This document shows, in pieces, positions 37,004 to 45,902 of a stretch of 64,000 nt of DNA. This DNA is from an uncultured Prevotella sp. Its GTDB lineage: Bacteria > Bacteroidota > Bacteroidia > Bacteroidales > Bacteroidaceae. The translations under genes and the position numbers were made by a program. The notes under the pieces are model-generated. The model saw only the letters and a list, made by a program, of their open reading frames with translations, was not told the origin of the DNA and searched no databases. Location of the stretch: the NCBI GenBank assembly GCA_945869265.1, contig CAMBOI010000001.1, positions 124,001 to 188,000 on the forward strand, read 5' to 3'. Position 1 is the stretch's first letter, and the number at the start of each line of letters is the position of its first letter.

Positions 37004-38686
37004 TTATTTGCTGACATTGAGCAGTTCAAGGTCCTTGGCTGCATATCCAGCCCAAGAGGAATCCTTGCTGATGGCATTGCGCAGAGCGTTGGCAGCATCA
37101 GTTGTATTGCCCTGACGTGCGTTGAGGATGGCCTTGAGATAGTCAGTTGTAGCGTCGGCATTCTTGATATTGCTCAGAGTGCTTGCAGCAGCGCTGTAGT
37201 TCTTGTTGAGAATCTGAGCCAAGGCAGCTGTGTTGCTGTTGATGTTGGCAAGATCCTGCTCAGCCTGTGCATACTTACCCTGTGCAATGTGCAGGTTGCC
37301 GAGAGCCTCCTGGATATTGCTTGCGCCAGAAGCCTGTGAAATCAAGTTCTCAGCCTTGGCAACGTTGCCTTCTGTGAGGGCTATCAAACCAAGGTTAGCC
37401 TTAGCGTCGGCGCTGTTGGCATCGATGGCGAGAGCCTTCTCTGCGTATGACTTGGCAGCGCTATAGTCACCACGCTGGTAAGCCAATGTCGCGAGGTTAT
37501 TGAAGGCGCGGGCATCGTTGGAGAAGAGCTTGGTTGTGGTCTTGTATATGTCTTCCTTCTCGGCTGCGTTGTCGGTGAGACCGGCGTTGTAGAGGAGTTC
37601 CTCAAGGCTCAGCTGCTGAGCGTCGCTCTTGTACTGATCCTTGATCTGCTCGTCGCTGCGTCCGATAACCTCATAGTTGATGGTCATGCGTGAACGGCGA
37701 AGCTGTGGGAGAATGCCGTCGGCGAGCTCGCGGAATACAGAACTCATGTTCTTGATCTGCTGTTCGCGCTCCTCGGGATCCTTATACATAGATAGCACAC
37801 GTAGAATGACGTCCTTGTCCTGAATGTTGGACACCTTAACCAGCTCCTGGAATCCTTCCCAGTCCTGAGCGGTGTATTTTGCATCCACTGCAGCACCTGT
37901 GTTCTTGGTTTTCTTCAACTGCTGCTTTACGTATGTCTCTGTATTCTTCTGACGCTTGTTTGCCAATTTGTCGTTGAGGTCGAAACCACCATCAGGTGAA
38001 GCATAAGCCGAAACCTCGATATTCTTCAGGGCGAGAGTTTCCTGCTCCTGCTGAATCTTGTTGAGAAGGCTTACGAACTCCTTTACAGAGTTGTTCTTCA
38101 GTTCGCTTGAACGGAGATTAGCCTGCTGGATAAGGAACTTGATGTTGGCATCCTGCTTCTTCTCGATGATACGCTGATAAGCATCTGAAGACACGCTTGG
38201 AGTAGCCTGCTTTACAGTGACATATCCAAGCTCTCCTGTAGATATTACACCGTCAGCCACCTTAATGGCTGGAACTTCCTGCTGCTTGTTGCCTATCTTG
38301 GCGTCGAATGTCAGGTAAAGCTCGCTCTTCTGCATTTCGGGCACATACTTGAAGTTGGTCTTCATGGTATAGTTGCCGCCAACCTTGTAGGCTATGGTCT
38401 GGTCGTTACCTTCAACTTTCTCTCCCTGGAATGTAGCTGCCTCACCACGGGCAACTTGTCCGTCGCCATAACGAAGTTCGGGAATAACTGTAACAACAGC
38501 CTTCTTCTTCATATACCCTTCAGGGAACATGCCATTGATGGTAGCAGATACATTGCCGCCATTTGACTCAAGCGGATTTGGCACTACGCTGAAATTGTCC
38601 GCTGAAAGTGCTCCAAGTTTTCCGGAGCACGATGTCAGAAGCATAATTGATGCTGCTGACAACAGGAAAAGATGTTTCTTCTGCAT
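37004..38686 (-). CDS. Lipoprotein with OmpA-like region and TPR repeats
   Basis: A lipobox LTSC gives lipidation at Cys20. Residues 25-190 form a beta-rich domain, about 225-300 a region resembling an OmpA-type peptidoglycan-binding fold (EVSAYASPDGGFDLNDKLANK), and about 395-555 tetratricopeptide repeats (NNLATLAYQRGDYSAAKSYAEKAL and similar). The protein is probably anchored in the outer membrane facing the periplasm and acts in protein-protein or cell-wall contact. Precise function is unknown. tRNA-Leu is encoded 49 bases upstream on the same strand. Confidence 0.8.
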   Translation of the reverse strand: MQKKHLFLLSAASIMLLTSCSGKLGALSADNFSVVPNPLESNGGNVSATINGMFPEGYMKKKAVVTVIPELRYGDGQVARGEAATFQGEKVEGNDQTIAYKVGGNYTMKTNFKYVPEMQKSELYLTFDAKIGNKQQEVPAIKVADGVISTGELGYVTVKQATPSVSSDAYQRIIEKKQDANIKFLIQQANLRSSELKNNSVKEFVSLLNKIQQEQETLALKNIEVSAYASPDGGFDLNDKLANKRQKNTETYVKQQLKKTKNTGAAVDAKYTAQDWEGFQELVKVSNIQDKDVILRVLSMYKDPEEREQQIKNMSSVFRELADGILPQLRRSRMTINYEVIGRSDEQIKDQYKSDAQQLSLEELLYNAGLTDNAAEKEDIYKTTTKLFSNDARAFNNLATLAYQRGDYSAAKSYAEKALAIDANSADAKANLGLIALTEGNVAKAENLISQASGASNIQEALGNLHIAQGKYAQAEQDLANINSNTAALAQILNKNYSAAASTLSNIKNADATTDYLKAILNARQGNTTDAANALRNAISKDSSWAGYAAKDLELLNVSK

Positions 38687-38735
38687 TGCTATAAAAATAA
38701 TTAGTGTATATACGTTTCCTTATGATATATCATCG

Positions 38736-38821
38736 TGCCGCGAGCGGGACTCGAACCCGCACAGCCATTACTGGCCAAGGGATTTTAAGTCCCTCGTGTC
38801 TACCAATTCCACCATTGCGGC
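38736..38821 (-). tRNA. tRNA-Leu (anticodon UAA)
   Basis: The minus strand gives an 86-base class II tRNA with a long variable arm. The anticodon arm GGGACTTAAAATCCC carries TAA, and the T-arm is GCGGGTTCGAGTCCCGC. The acceptor stem GCCGCAA/TCGCGGC has one A-C mismatch at the sixth pair. CCA is not encoded. Confidence 0.93.
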
Positions 38822-38857
38822 ATGGTCTTAGACAATACATACCTTGTTTTTCGACTG

Positions 38858-38889
38858 CAAAGATATTACATTATTTTCATTTTGCCAAA
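38858..38889 (-). promoter_or_regulatory. Promoter for tRNA-Leu
   Basis: TTTG (38886-38889), 20 bases and TATCTTTG (38858-38865) on the minus strand. The same transcript may continue into the lipoprotein genes at 38686 and below, since no terminator is evident. Confidence 0.8.
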
Positions 38890-38968
38890 CATAAGTGCTT
38901 TTTTTTTATGTTTTTAACCTACTTTTGGGGCTTTATGCCTTATTATTTGCAATAAATCGTCTTTTTGT

Positions 38969-38999
38969 TTTGTTTTTACATCGAATTGTTGTACCTTTG
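38969..38999 (+). promoter_or_regulatory. Promoter for argS
   Basis: TTTG at 38969-38972, 19 bases, TACCTTTG at 38992-38999. Leader of about 48 bases. Confidence 0.75.
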
Positions 39000-39052
39000 C
39001 ACCCCGAAATCATATTATATATATAATAAAAGGTATAGCAAGCAGAAGCATT

Positions 39053-40861
39053 ATGAAAATAGAAAGTATTATTAGCAATTCCGTGATAGAGGCTGTCAAG
39101 GCTCTATATGGTCAAGAGGTGGCACCCAAAATGGTGCAGATACAAAAGACAAAGCAGGAGTTTGAGGGTAATCTCACACTCGTAGTGTTCCCGTTCCTCA
39201 AAATTTCCAAGAAGAAACCCGAGGACACTGCTCAGGAGATAGGACAGTATCTGCAGGACAACTGCAGTGCAGTAGCAACGTTCAATGTGGTGAAGGGATT
39301 CCTTAATCTCGTGATTGCCCAATCGGCATGGCTTCAGCTGCTTGCCGACATAGATGCCGACGCAAAGTATGGCGAAAGGAAGGCTGATGAAAACTCCCCA
39401 TTGGTAATGATAGAGTATTCGTCGCCAAATACAAACAAACCCCTTCACCTCGGGCATGTGCGCAACAACCTGCTGGGATGGTCGCTTGCCAAGATTATGG
39501 AGGCCAACGGCAACAAGGTGGTCAAGACCAATATTGTCAACGACCGTGGCATACATATCTGCAAGTCGATGCTTGCATGGCTCAAATACGGCAATTGTGA
39601 AACCCCCGAGACCAGCGGCAAGAAGGGCGACCACCTCATCGGCGACTACTATGTGGCTTTCGACAAGCACTATCGCGAGGAGGTGAAGCAACTCACGGCG
39701 AAATATGTTGCTGAGGGAATGGACACTGAGGAAGCCGAGAAGAAAGCAAAGGAGGAGGCACCGCTTATCAAGGAAGCACACGAGATGCTGGTGAAGTGGG
39801 AGCAGAACGATCCTGAGGTGCGTGCCCTATGGGAAAAGATGAACAACTGGGTGTATGCCGGTTTTGACGAGACATACAAGGCACTTGGAGTGGGCTTTGA
39901 CAAGATATACTATGAGTCGCAGACATATCTCAAAGGTAAGGCCAAGGTGGAGGAGGGTCTCGCCAAGGGGCTCTTCGAGCGTCATGCTGACAACAGCGTT
40001 TGGGCTGACCTCACTAACGAGGGGCTCGACCAGAAGTTGCTGCTCCGTTCAGACGGTACTTCCGTATATATGACACAGGATATCGGCACTGCCGAGATGC
40101 GATTCAAGGACTATCCCATCGACAAGATGATATATGTGGTTGGCAATGAGCAGAACTATCATTTCCAAGTGCTCTCGATACTTCTCGACCGACTTGGATT
40201 CAAGTGGGGCAAGGAACTTGTTCATTTCTCCTATGGAATGGTGGAACTGCCCAATGGCAAGATGAAAAGCCGTGAGGGAACGGTGGTAGATGCTGACGAC
40301 CTCATCGCCACGATGATTGCCGACGCCAAGCAGACAAGTGAGGAACTGGGCAAGTTTGCCGACATGACCGACGAGGAGCGCAATGAGATTGCCCGCATCG
40401 TGGGATTGGGGGCATTGAAATATTTCATCCTAAAGGTGGATGCCCGCAAGAACATGCTGTTCAATCCTGAGGAGTCTATCGACTTCAACGGCAACACCGG
40501 ACCGTTCATCCAGTACACCTATGCACGCATACGCTCGATAATGCGCAAGGCTGCCGAGATGAATATCCCTGTGGGCGAGATGAAGGCTGAACTGAGTCAG
40601 AAGGAAATCGACCTCATCCAGAAGATGAGCGATTATGCCTCTGCCGTTGAACAAGCAGGTAAGGACTATAGTCCCAGTGGCATTGCCAACTATTGCTACG
40701 AACTGACCAAGGAGTTCAACCAATTCTACCACGACTACAGCATTCTTAAAGAAGAGGATGTCCAGAAGCGTGCAGTGCGTCTGAAGATAGCTGCCAATGT
40801 GGCAAAGGTGATCAGCAATGGTATGGCATTGCTCGGCATTGAGGTGCCCGAAAGAATGTAA
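39053..40861 (+). CDS. argS: Arginyl-tRNA synthetase
   Basis: The 602-residue class I synthetase charges tRNA-Arg. It has the N-terminal Add-1-like domain, the HIGH-type motif SSPNTNKPLHLGHVRNN near residue 123, and a C-terminal anticodon-binding domain from about residue 490. A repeat-like GTTAAGAATTAAG stretch separates it from the RNase H gene downstream, with which it is probably co-transcribed. Confidence 0.97.
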   Translation: MKIESIISNSVIEAVKALYGQEVAPKMVQIQKTKQEFEGNLTLVVFPFLKISKKKPEDTAQEIGQYLQDNCSAVATFNVVKGFLNLVIAQSAWLQLLADIDADAKYGERKADENSPLVMIEYSSPNTNKPLHLGHVRNNLLGWSLAKIMEANGNKVVKTNIVNDRGIHICKSMLAWLKYGNCETPETSGKKGDHLIGDYYVAFDKHYREEVKQLTAKYVAEGMDTEEAEKKAKEEAPLIKEAHEMLVKWEQNDPEVRALWEKMNNWVYAGFDETYKALGVGFDKIYYESQTYLKGKAKVEEGLAKGLFERHADNSVWADLTNEGLDQKLLLRSDGTSVYMTQDIGTAEMRFKDYPIDKMIYVVGNEQNYHFQVLSILLDRLGFKWGKELVHFSYGMVELPNGKMKSREGTVVDADDLIATMIADAKQTSEELGKFADMTDEERNEIARIVGLGALKYFILKVDARKNMLFNPEESIDFNGNTGPFIQYTYARIRSIMRKAAEMNIPVGEMKAELSQKEIDLIQKMSDYASAVEQAGKDYSPSGIANYCYELTKEFNQFYHDYSILKEEDVQKRAVRLKIAANVAKVISNGMALLGIEVPERM

Positions 40862-40862
40862 G

Positions 40863-40890
40863 TTGGTTAAGAGTTAAGAATTAAGAATTA
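40863..40890. repeat. Short GTTAAGAATTAAG repeat between argS and the RNase H gene
   Basis: Three to four imperfect units of (G)TTAAGAA. A longer copy lies at 46602-46650. Confidence 0.5.
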
Positions 40891-40891
40891 T

Positions 40892-41353
40892 ATGCAGAAC
40901 CCGCCTGATTACCGCCACGATACAGTGTTGCCTTTGCCTATTGAGGTGAAGGCAAACGCTTGGGCTGTTGATGCTGCATGTTCGGGAAATCCAGGTCCGA
41001 TGGAATACCAGTGTATCGATCTTGCCACTGGTGCACAGGTATTCCATTTCGGTCCGTTGCATGGCACAAACAACATCGGTGAGTTTCTTGCTATTGTGCA
41101 TGCTCTCGCTCTCCTTGATAAACAAGGCGACACGTTGCGAACAGTATATTCCGATAGCTACAACGCCATCCTTTGGGTGAACAAGAAAAAATGCAAGACA
41201 ACACTTGAACGCACTGCCGAAACGGAATATCTATACCAAGTAGTGGAGCGTGCCGAGAAATGGCTTAAGACTCATTCTTTCAAGAACCCTCTTTTAAAAT
41301 GGGAGACAAAAAAATGGGGCGAGGTTCCCGCTGATTTCGGAAGGAAGAAATAA
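40892..41353 (+). CDS. rnhA: Ribonuclease HI family protein
   Basis: The 153-residue protein has the four acidic residues of an RNase H active site: Asp27 in VDAACSGNPGP, Glu64 in GTNNIGEFLA, Asp88 in YSDSYNAI and Asp148 near the C terminus. It would cut the RNA of RNA-DNA hybrids. The N-terminal 20 residues precede the fold, and the basic handle region of E. coli RNase HI looks short (KKKCK). This variant is common in Bacteroidetes. It ends 12 bases before the convergent histidine kinase gene. Confidence 0.9.
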   Translation: MQNPPDYRHDTVLPLPIEVKANAWAVDAACSGNPGPMEYQCIDLATGAQVFHFGPLHGTNNIGEFLAIVHALALLDKQGDTLRTVYSDSYNAILWVNKKKCKTTLERTAETEYLYQVVERAEKWLKTHSFKNPLLKWETKKWGEVPADFGRKK

Positions 41354-41365
41354 GCCCTCTATTTT

Positions 41366-44300
41366 TTACTTTACCGGAAGGGTAAGGAAAAAGCGCGAAC
41401 CATTCTCATACTCCGGGTCGATGCCCACTTTCCCTCCCAATCGCTGTGATATTACATGACAGATGTTCAGACCAAGGCCTGTGCCTTGGTGGAAGGAGTC
41501 GAGCTTGGCAAAACGCTCGAATATCTCCTGTTGCTTGTCCTTGGGTATGCCGCATCCCGTGTCGGTGACAGAAATTGTCAGTATGCTTTTTGTTTTGTCA
41601 TACGAACAATCCAATGTGATGTTTCCCTCTTCAGTATATTTGATGGCGTTAGTGAGGAAATTTATGATTACCTGTGACATTCTCATACCATCGGTTATTA
41701 TCTCAAAGCCATCGCCGACGTTGGTGGTGAACAGGATTGGTACATTGGGTTTTGCCCTGTGCTTCACCGTTTCTATCGACATACGGCAAATGTTGTTCAC
41801 GATATGCGGACAGTATTTCATCTTGTAGTTGCCGCTATGTAGGTCGTGCAGCGACAGTACGTCGTCGATGAGTTGTTTCAGCATTTCCTCATTACGTCGT
41901 ATAATATCCACAAAGTCCTCTTTTTCCTTTGCGTCAAGTTCGTTTTCCTCGTCCAACAAGAGTTTTGAGAATCCAACTATGGCGTTGAGCGGAGTGCGTA
42001 TCTCATGACTCATGTTTTGTATGAACGTACTCTTTAGCTTTTCCGACTCCTGAGCCTTGCTGATAGCGGCATTCAGTTCGTCGTTCTTTTCTCTTAGTCG
42101 CTTTTTGCTCTTGTGGGTGTGCCAAAGATAGGAAGAGAGAAAAGCTGTCAATAATAATGCGAAGACAAGTGCGAGTATGGAAATACGCTTGTTGAGTCCC
42201 GACTTTTCTTGTTGCATTTTGAGCACGGCTTCCTTACGGCTGTCCATAGCTTCTGACAGTCTCTGTTCTGCTTTCATGCGGTTGATTACCAATGCGTTGT
42301 TGTCCAACATCAGTTTATGTCGCGCCTGCTGGTATCTTCCCAGTTCATTTTGCTGTTTCAACTGTTCGATGTTGAGGTTGGCAGAGGCAAGTTTCATCTG
42401 CATGTTCTTTGTTTCCAGAAGTTTATTGCCTGCGATGTTGTTCATTTCCATGCGGTCTGCTTCAAACACTTCCTTCATCTTTTGACGGTGAAGCACCACC
42501 TCCTGCTGGAATATCTCGCATGCCTTCTTCCATTCTCCATTGTGTGCACAATCCAGCTCCATAATACGCAGATACATTTCGTCACTCAGTTCTGCCTTTG
42601 CCTTTGCCATAGCCTTGTCGCGCTTGCCTTCATATAGCATATTCATGATGTGCAGAATATTCTCTTCGTCAGCGTAACTAAATCCGTTTTCAGCCTTCAT
42701 CTTACTGATTTCTGCATATAGACGCAGGAATTCCGGCTTGTTGTTGTTCTCAAAAGCCAGTCGTGCCTTCTCTATTTTGATCAAGTATTCATCGTGTGGT
42801 GTCTTGCATTGTCTCTTTGCTTCATTTAAATAATGTGCGGCATCGTCATATTCTCCCTCTTGCCTATAAATTTTGCTGAGGTTGATGAGCATTGCTGTGG
42901 GGTTGCCATTCAATTGGTTTTTGAGGTAAATAACGTATGCGTCAAGATACAGTTGGATGGCATTCTTATAGGATCGTCTTGCCCTCTGCACTTCGCCGAG
43001 GGCTTCCATTGCTTCGAATTGTCCCATGCGGTCTTTCCTCTCTTGGGTTTCATCCAGCAGTTCCACAGCCAACTGTTGTGCCGTCAGCAATTGTTTATTG
43101 TTAAGACATTCGTATATTCTGTCGAGTTTTTCGTTAGCGGGTTGTGCCGATGATCCTGTAGGCATCATTATAGCCCCAATAGCGAGTATAGTGATAATCA
43201 CCTTCGCCAACTTGCCTTCGCTCTCGGCGAGCGAATTTCTCAGTACGTTATTGAGCATCGCCGTCAGTCCGTCGGCGGTATGGCTTATCTCCTTGTTTAT
43301 TTGTGTCTTTTCTTCCTTCGACATGGTGTCGATACGTGCCAATGCATTTTCCACCATACCGATAACCATGTTTGTCGGGGTGGCCACCTCATATCCCAAA
43401 TTGTCAACAAAAGCCGTTTTCACTCTTTCGGTCTCCTGTGCCTTGTCGAGTGCTTCCGACAATAATAACTGTTTTTTCTTAAGGTGTCTGATTACCAGTC
43501 TGTTGCTTGTCCATGCAATTAGTCCATAGACTATGACAAGACCGAAAACCACGATACTGAATATCATTGTGATGCGATGTCTCTTCCCCATTGCCACGAG
43601 CATCTGATATTGCGCATCGCGCTCTTCGGCTTCGGTGCTGTGCACAAGGCTGTCGGCTCTCATCTTTGCGATGAACTGCGAGTCATTGGCAAGTTTTATC
43701 TTTGCGTTTTCGTTTCTTGATTCGTTTAGCAGGTCCTGCTCCTTGTTCATCTTCAACTTCTGTTGAGCCATCTCATATTCCAGTTTCAAGCGTGTGAGAT
43801 TAAGCTGGCTTTTGATTATTCCGGCATCCATTTTGGCAATATGGTATGACATGCCCTCATCAAGAGTGTTGGCCTCAAGTCGGTGTGCCCTTGCCTGGAA
43901 TATGGGATAAGCCTTGCGATAGTCGCCCGTAGCCACATACACCTCGCGCAGTACCGCATAGCGGTCGTCGGGATTGTTGATGCCCATGGCAGTCTTTTCG
44001 GCTTTGTCAGCATTTCCTTCAATTATTTCCTTGATTGCTGTCATATAAGCCGCCATGTCAGTGCTTATCTCCTTACCGAAATATTGCTTTGCCTTATGAT
44101 AGTAGGAAATGTAGTCGCCGTACCTTTTTTCCCAATACAACATCTTGCACAGTTGTATATACATCAGTGCCTTGCCGTTAGTGGCTTTTACATTCTTCAG
44201 TCCTTTCTCCAGCAGTTCCACACCTTCACTTCTTCTTGTCAGTTTGTCAAGACATCTTGCCATATTCAAGTAGTTTTCAGAAAGGTCAATGGTGCGGAGG

Positions 44301-44623
44301 TCGGAATTAGCCGTCTCAATAGCTTTTCTGTACAGTGTTTCCGCTTTCACATAATCCCCTTGAACGTGATAGAGATTGGCGGTGGCGGAGTAGAATAGAT
44401 ATTTGCCGTATGCGTTGTTGTTCTTGAAGGCATTGTGTCCGATTCCCTTGATAGTGGAGAAAGCTTGTAGGTAGTCCTTGCTGTTGATTTCAGTTTGTGC
44501 TTTTCTCATGGCTGAGTCATAGTCATACTTATCCGCCCTTGCCGTGGTGGCAAGGCAACAGATGAAAGCTGTAATCAATACAGCAGTCCATATCCTAAGA
44601 TTATTCCCGGCTATTTCTGACAT
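41366..44623 (-). CDS. Double sensor histidine kinase: degenerate kinase half fused to a complete TPR-type histidine kinase
   Basis: One uninterrupted 1085-residue frame holds two copies of the same architecture. Half 1 has a signal/TM helix (10-28), TPR-like helices (35-250), a coiled coil (270-345), a TM helix (352-371) and a dimerisation-type helix pair (385-465) in which the H-box reads NLGYEVATP, with Tyr411 where His is expected; no ATPase domain follows. Half 2 starts at once with another hydrophobic segment (473-487), then TPR-like helices (495-710), coiled coil, TM (814-834), a normal H-box MSHEIRTP with His873, and a HATPase domain with N-box (988-992), DTGCGIP (1021-1027) and GTGLGL (1047-1052). 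No receiver or output domain is attached and no response regulator lies nearby. Confidence 0.92.
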   Translation of the reverse strand: MSEIAGNNLRIWTAVLITAFICCLATTARADKYDYDSAMRKAQTEINSKDYLQAFSTIKGIGHNAFKNNNAYGKYLFYSATANLYHVQGDYVKAETLYRKAIETANSDLRTIDLSENYLNMARCLDKLTRRSEGVELLEKGLKNVKATNGKALMYIQLCKMLYWEKRYGDYISYYHKAKQYFGKEISTDMAAYMTAIKEIIEGNADKAEKTAMGINNPDDRYAVLREVYVATGDYRKAYPIFQARAHRLEANTLDEGMSYHIAKMDAGIIKSQLNLTRLKLEYEMAQQKLKMNKEQDLLNESRNENAKIKLANDSQFIAKMRADSLVHSTEAEERDAQYQMLVAMGKRHRITMIFSIVVFGLVIVYGLIAWTSNRLVIRHLKKKQLLLSEALDKAQETERVKTAFVDNLGYEVATPTNMVIGMVENALARIDTMSKEEKTQINKEISHTADGLTAMLNNVLRNSLAESEGKLAKVIITILAIGAIMMPTGSSAQPANEKLDRIYECLNNKQLLTAQQLAVELLDETQERKDRMGQFEAMEALGEVQRARRSYKNAIQLYLDAYVIYLKNQLNGNPTAMLINLSKIYRQEGEYDDAAHYLNEAKRQCKTPHDEYLIKIEKARLAFENNNKPEFLRLYAEISKMKAENGFSYADEENILHIMNMLYEGKRDKAMAKAKAELSDEMYLRIMELDCAHNGEWKKACEIFQQEVVLHRQKMKEVFEADRMEMNNIAGNKLLETKNMQMKLASANLNIEQLKQQNELGRYQQARHKLMLDNNALVINRMKAEQRLSEAMDSRKEAVLKMQQEKSGLNKRISILALVFALLLTAFLSSYLWHTHKSKKRLREKNDELNAAISKAQESEKLKSTFIQNMSHEIRTPLNAIVGFSKLLLDEENELDAKEKEDFVDIIRRNEEMLKQLIDDVLSLHDLHSGNYKMKYCPHIVNNICRMSIETVKHRAKPNVPILFTTNVGDGFEIITDGMRMSQVIINFLTNAIKYTEEGNITLDCSYDKTKSILTISVTDTGCGIPKDKQQEIFERFAKLDSFHQGTGLGLNICHVISQRLGGKVGIDPEYENGSRFFLTLPVK

Positions 44624-44678
44624 GTTATTTCCTTCTTGTCATTTATTTATGGCGTTTTTTCGTTTGATTATTTCGCTG

Positions 44679-44709
44679 CAAAAGTAGCAAATAAAATGCA
44701 ACTGACAAA
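44679..44709 (-). promoter_or_regulatory. Promoter for the double histidine kinase gene
   Basis: TTTG (44706-44709), 19 bases and TACTTTTG (44679-44686) on the minus strand, 56 bases from the ATG. It is divergent from the exchanger promoter. Confidence 0.75.
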
Positions 44710-44790
44710 ATTTCTTCGCCGTTTTTTTTCATTTGTACGTAAAAAAGGCAATAAAGTATCAATTATAGAATGTAATTAGTTAGGCATTTA

Positions 44791-44822
44791 TTTGGAGGTT
44801 TGTGTTTTTTTTCGTACTTTTG
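44791..44822 (+). promoter_or_regulatory. Promoter for the calcium/sodium antiporter gene
   Basis: TTTG (44791-44794), 20 bases, TACTTTTG (44815-44822). Confidence 0.8.
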
Positions 44823-44851
44823 CAGCGTGATAATTGATAAATAGTTAAATC

Positions 44852-45796
44852 ATGGGAATACTAATAGATGTCCTGCTGATAATAGTGGGAGTGGTGATAG
44901 TGCTATGGGGAGCTGACAGATTGACGGAAGGGTCGGTGGCTATAGCGTCTAAAATCGGTGTGTCGCAGTTGGTTATCGGACTGACTGTGGTGGCTCTTGG
45001 CACATCTATGCCAGAGTTTTGTGTCAGTTTTGTTTCCGCCCTCAAGGGTACCGCCGACATGGCTGTGGGAAATGTTGTGGGCAGCAATGTGTTCAACGCC
45101 ATGCTTATTGTGGGTGTGGCTGCAATGGTGGCTCCGATGTGTGTGATGAGACAGACGGTGAGAAAAGACCTTGTGTTTGCCGTTGCTGCTTCAGTTATTA
45201 TGGGAGCGCTTGTTTTCGACCGCGAGATATCGAGGGCGGATGCTGTTATTCTTTCGGCTCTTTTCATTGTTTTCATGTGGATTACGTTAAAGGGGGCGAA
45301 GAAGGATGATCCCGGAGAGTCCGCACTTTCCCCACAATCCGTCCCTTCAATGTGGAGGGGGGCTATGTGGATTGTTCTTGGGTTGGCGGCATTAGTTGGC
45401 GGCAGTAATGTGTTTGTTGACAGTGCTTCGTCGCTGGCTATTGCCTTTAATGTGCCTGATGCGGTAGTCGGTTTGACAATTGTGGCAGGCGGCACTTCCA
45501 TGCCCGAACTCGCCACGAGTGTCGTCGCTGCGCGCAAGGGCAATAGTGGTATTGCCATCGGCAATGTGATAGGCAGCAATGTGTTTAATATCCTTTTTGT
45601 CGTGGGACTTACTGGTGTCGTCTGTCCTATGACGGTGAGCGGTATTACATGGATTGACCTTAGTGTGATGATTGGAAGTATGTGCTTGTTGTGGCTTTTC
45701 GCCTACACCAAACTCACCATTGCCCGTTGGGAGGGTGCTGTGCTCACTGCCCTCTTCGTGGCATATATGGCGTGGCTCATATTGCAAAGTGCTTAG
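44852..45796 (+). CDS. Calcium/sodium antiporter (CaCA family)
   Basis: A 314-residue exchanger with ten predicted helices in two homologous halves. Each carries an alpha-repeat: VVALGTSMPEFCVS with GNVVGSNVFNAML in the first, VAGGTSMPELATSV with GNVIGSNVFNILF in the second. The acidic residues for cation binding (Glu in MPE) are present in both. It would exchange Ca2+ for Na+ (or K+) across the inner membrane, like E. coli YrbG. Monocistronic by appearance. Confidence 0.93.
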   Translation: MGILIDVLLIIVGVVIVLWGADRLTEGSVAIASKIGVSQLVIGLTVVALGTSMPEFCVSFVSALKGTADMAVGNVVGSNVFNAMLIVGVAAMVAPMCVMRQTVRKDLVFAVAASVIMGALVFDREISRADAVILSALFIVFMWITLKGAKKDDPGESALSPQSVPSMWRGAMWIVLGLAALVGGSNVFVDSASSLAIAFNVPDAVVGLTIVAGGTSMPELATSVVAARKGNSGIAIGNVIGSNVFNILFVVGLTGVVCPMTVSGITWIDLSVMIGSMCLLWLFAYTKLTIARWEGAVLTALFVAYMAWLILQSA

Positions 45797-45854
45797 TTTG
45801 CATAAAAATGGTTAATTTATCGTATGATATGCCACTAATGATGAAAAAAAACAG

Positions 45855-45862
45855 TATCTTTG
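45855..45862 (+). promoter_or_regulatory. -7 box for the tsaB operon
   Basis: TATCTTTG followed by CA, 40 bases before the tsaB ATG. No -33 element at standard spacing. Confidence 0.5.
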
Positions 45863-45902
45863 CACATTGATTTTGAAAAAAGCATTTTGAATTCAGAATA
45901 CT

